64,000 nt of DNA from Dromaius novaehollandiae (Eukaryota; Chordata; Aves; Casuariiformes; Dromaiidae), in NCBI RefSeq assembly GCF_036370855.1, contig NC_088101.1, positions 40,222,544 through 40,286,543 of the forward strand, in the 5' to 3' direction. Below the pieces are notes generated by a model. It ran no database searches and had not been told where the DNA came from. It saw only the letters and a list, made by a program, of their open reading frames with translations. The position numbers were made by a program, and so were the translations under genes. Position 1 is the first letter of the stretch, and every line of letters begins with the position of its first letter. Below are positions 62,442 through 64,000 of the stretch, piece after piece.

Positions 62442-62460
62442 AAAAAAAAAATTTTTTTTT
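62410..62460 (+). repeat. C22-A20-T9 triple homopolymer block
   Basis: C 62410-62431, A 62432-62451 and T 62452-62460 directly abut one another. Such a stacked set of long homopolymers is very unusual and may be partly an assembly or consensus error. Confidence 0.9.
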
Positions 62461-64000
62461 GAGAGGGGAGAATTGAATTGAAGGAATTAGTGGTTAAGCA
62501 GACTGCAGTGCCAGCCTGCAGCAGTGGCTGTGACAGCCTCACTGACAAGACAGAGTGCAGGCTGTTTCATTTGCATGAGCTTGGTCAGGCTGGACTTGAG
62601 GAACACGTGGGAGACATGCAACTTGCCAAACCAGCTGGCGCTGCTGTTGATGTAACATGCCTGATGGTCTAAAGCAGCTTTGAACGTGGCAGAATAAAAC
62701 ACCACCTGCATCCCTATGGTGGTATAGTGGACAGGTACCTGCATGCCAGCCAGTGTAAATCGGAACTCTCAAGTGGCAAAAAACTCACCACAGCCTCGTG
62801 TGAATCCACCTCCTAGAGATGTCATGTGCCAGAGGTTTTACAGGTGGCTGTTGTTTCCCCAACCTTGAGCGCACTGGCAGAGTAGTGGGGAGGATGTCTG
62901 CTCCCAGCTTGGAAAGGACTGAGGCGGCCTCTTCTGTGTTACTCAGCGAGACTGTTTGAATGTCACCTTCTCTACTGTAAAGTTCTGCCTCCACTTGTGA
63001 TCCTTCCACACTTCTAGCATGACACTTTGCTGCCAGTTTGTGATCAGTCCCAGATGGTGCATGGAAAGAATGACATGATTAAAATCTTTCTCTGTTTTAT
63101 TTATATAACTTTCACTTTTTTGTTGTTGTTTTTGATATTTCTCTGCTATTTTAGTTATTGAAGGCTCTACCCGCAGTGGGATTTCCCCTTAGAACTTCCT
63201 GCTCTCTTGCTATCATGATTTCATTTCTAGCCACAGCTCTGTTCTAGGCAGCCACCACCATCCTAACCACTATGTTGCCCAGCCTCTATCTGTTGGCCAC
63301 CTCAGCTTTTTCTTTGATAGAGGTAGAAGTCACATTTTAAGAACACATCATCCTATGTGTATATTTTAGCATGCATGAACAATGCTGAAAGGGTGGCAAT
63401 GCACCGTGCTGCCACTAATTTTTTTTTCCAATTTGTTGTACAATATGGCCACTGTGCTTTAAGCACAGGGCTGTGTGCTGAAAGCTGCAGGAACTTAGAG
63501 TTGCTGTGTTACGCAGAAGCGCAGGGTGCAGTTGATCAGCTGCTTCCAGGAAAGCAGAGGTTTCTGCTGAGATCTGGCAGGTGTTGAGGAATAGATTGGC
63601 TCACCCTGACCACCAGCATGTTGTCACCTTGCAGCTCCTGGATTCATGGAGTTTAAAGACATCCTACTTTTTCCCTCATTTCAAACTTCATTACTTGGAA
63701 TCAAATACCACTTCCCCATTTTACTGTAGAGTTTAAAAAACATGCTAAGTGTTTTTTAAAAAAAGTAGCATAGCTAACATGGTTAAAATCTTGACCAGTA
63801 AAAACACTTACTCTGCAGACTTGCTTCGTATCGCATTAGGTAAAATACTGTTTTAAATGCAATGGCTGCCAGTATGTTGTCAATGCTGCCATTCATGGAC
63901 CTGAACAAGCAAGGTTGGCAAGGAAAAGTCAGCAAACAAAGTAAGGACTAGCTCTCTCAGGCTAGGGATAACTTGAATTTCTGTTCATGCAAACAAGCAA

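Larger units (their letters stand above)
28268..64000 (+). other. MND1: MND1 gene (from exon 1 donor; 3' end outside window)
   Basis: This is a gene-level entry. MND1 forms a heterodimer with HOP2 (PSMC3IP). In meiotic prophase it stabilises the presynaptic DMC1/RAD51 filament and promotes capture of duplex DNA, so homologues can pair and recombine. Six coding exons, all with AG/GT borders and matching phases, splice into 466 nt: residues 1-155 plus the first base of codon 156. The human protein is about 205 residues, so roughly the last 50 are missing. Expected C-terminal sequence was searched for after 50800 and not seen, so the last exons lie beyond 64000. Introns are 2435, 827, 1852, 15079, 1877 and at least 13200 bp. 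The gene follows TRIM2 on the same strand. Confidence 0.95.
50801..64000 (+). other. MND1: MND1 intron 6 (5' part), at least 13.2 kb
   Basis: Runs to the end of the window. It contains an old CR1 copy (about 56640-57565), A-rich and T-rich runs (52492-52508, 53286-53301, 60391-60441) and a C22-A20-T9 block (62410-62460). The MND1 C-terminal exons were looked for and not seen. Open frames such as 61109-61429 and 57294-57623 lack any recognisable domain; the latter lies inside the CR1. Confidence 0.8.

Noticed and set aside
50801..64000. MND1 exons 7 and 8
   Set aside because: Looked for the AANRWT and AIKSWAKRKFGF segments with phase-1 acceptors in all three forward frames and saw none; they are presumed to lie beyond the window.
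1..64000. A prokaryotic-style novel system, CRISPR array, tRNA or rRNA gene
   Set aside because: Gene structure (split exons, CpG island, poly(A) signals, CR1) is that of a vertebrate nuclear genome. No spaced direct repeats, cloverleaf genes or operons were seen.

Overview
The window is a piece of a vertebrate nuclear genome, most likely a bird. It carries two split, same-strand genes in a very AT-rich, repeat-poor background. The only recognisable LINE is an old CR1 (CR1 dominates in birds and non-avian reptiles). There is an ancient amniote MIR-type SINE and no L1 or Alu-like sequence. A turtle or crocodilian cannot be excluded from sequence alone. No prokaryotic genes, CRISPR arrays, tRNA or rRNA genes were seen, and most open frames in the window are chance frames in introns and UTRs.

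Region 1 (1-about 23185, + strand) is the 3' part of TRIM2, a RING/B-box/filamin/NHL ubiquitin ligase of neurons. Six coding exons (3954-4057, 5362-5529, 12399-12567, 14384-14454, 17489-17629, 18648-18800) join in frame into the complete C-terminal NHL beta-propeller, about 268 residues, followed by the stop codon. The RING, B-box, coiled-coil and filamin exons lie upstream of the window. A long 3'UTR of about 4.4 kb follows, ending at a poly(A) signal at 23162-23167. It holds a (TG)n microsatellite, T-rich runs and several candidate post-transcriptional elements.

Region 2 (about 23190-27940) is intergenic, with no supportable gene. It includes a small CpG-enriched patch near 26090-26300.

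Region 3 (about 27945-64000, + strand) is MND1, the meiosis-specific partner of HOP2 (PSMC3IP) that stimulates DMC1/RAD51 strand exchange. It starts in a strong CpG island. Exon 1 contributes only the initiator ATG (28265-28267). Exons 2-6 (30703-30768, 31596-31653, 33506-33654, 48734-48808, 50686-50800) join in frame into the first 155 residues (winged helix plus much of the coiled coil). The last roughly 50 residues were not found before 64000, so the window ends inside a final intron of at least 13.2 kb. That intron contains an old CR1 copy and an odd C22-A20-T9 homopolymer block.

The TRIM2-MND1 order and orientation match what I recall of human chromosome 4q31.3, which supports both assignments. 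The two genes are not functionally linked. I found no previously undescribed multi-gene system. The most interesting signals are a cluster of MYB-type motifs in the MND1 CpG island, a GC-only hairpin abutting the MND1 start codon, the initiator-only first exon, and the repeated intron position within the TRIM2 NHL blades.
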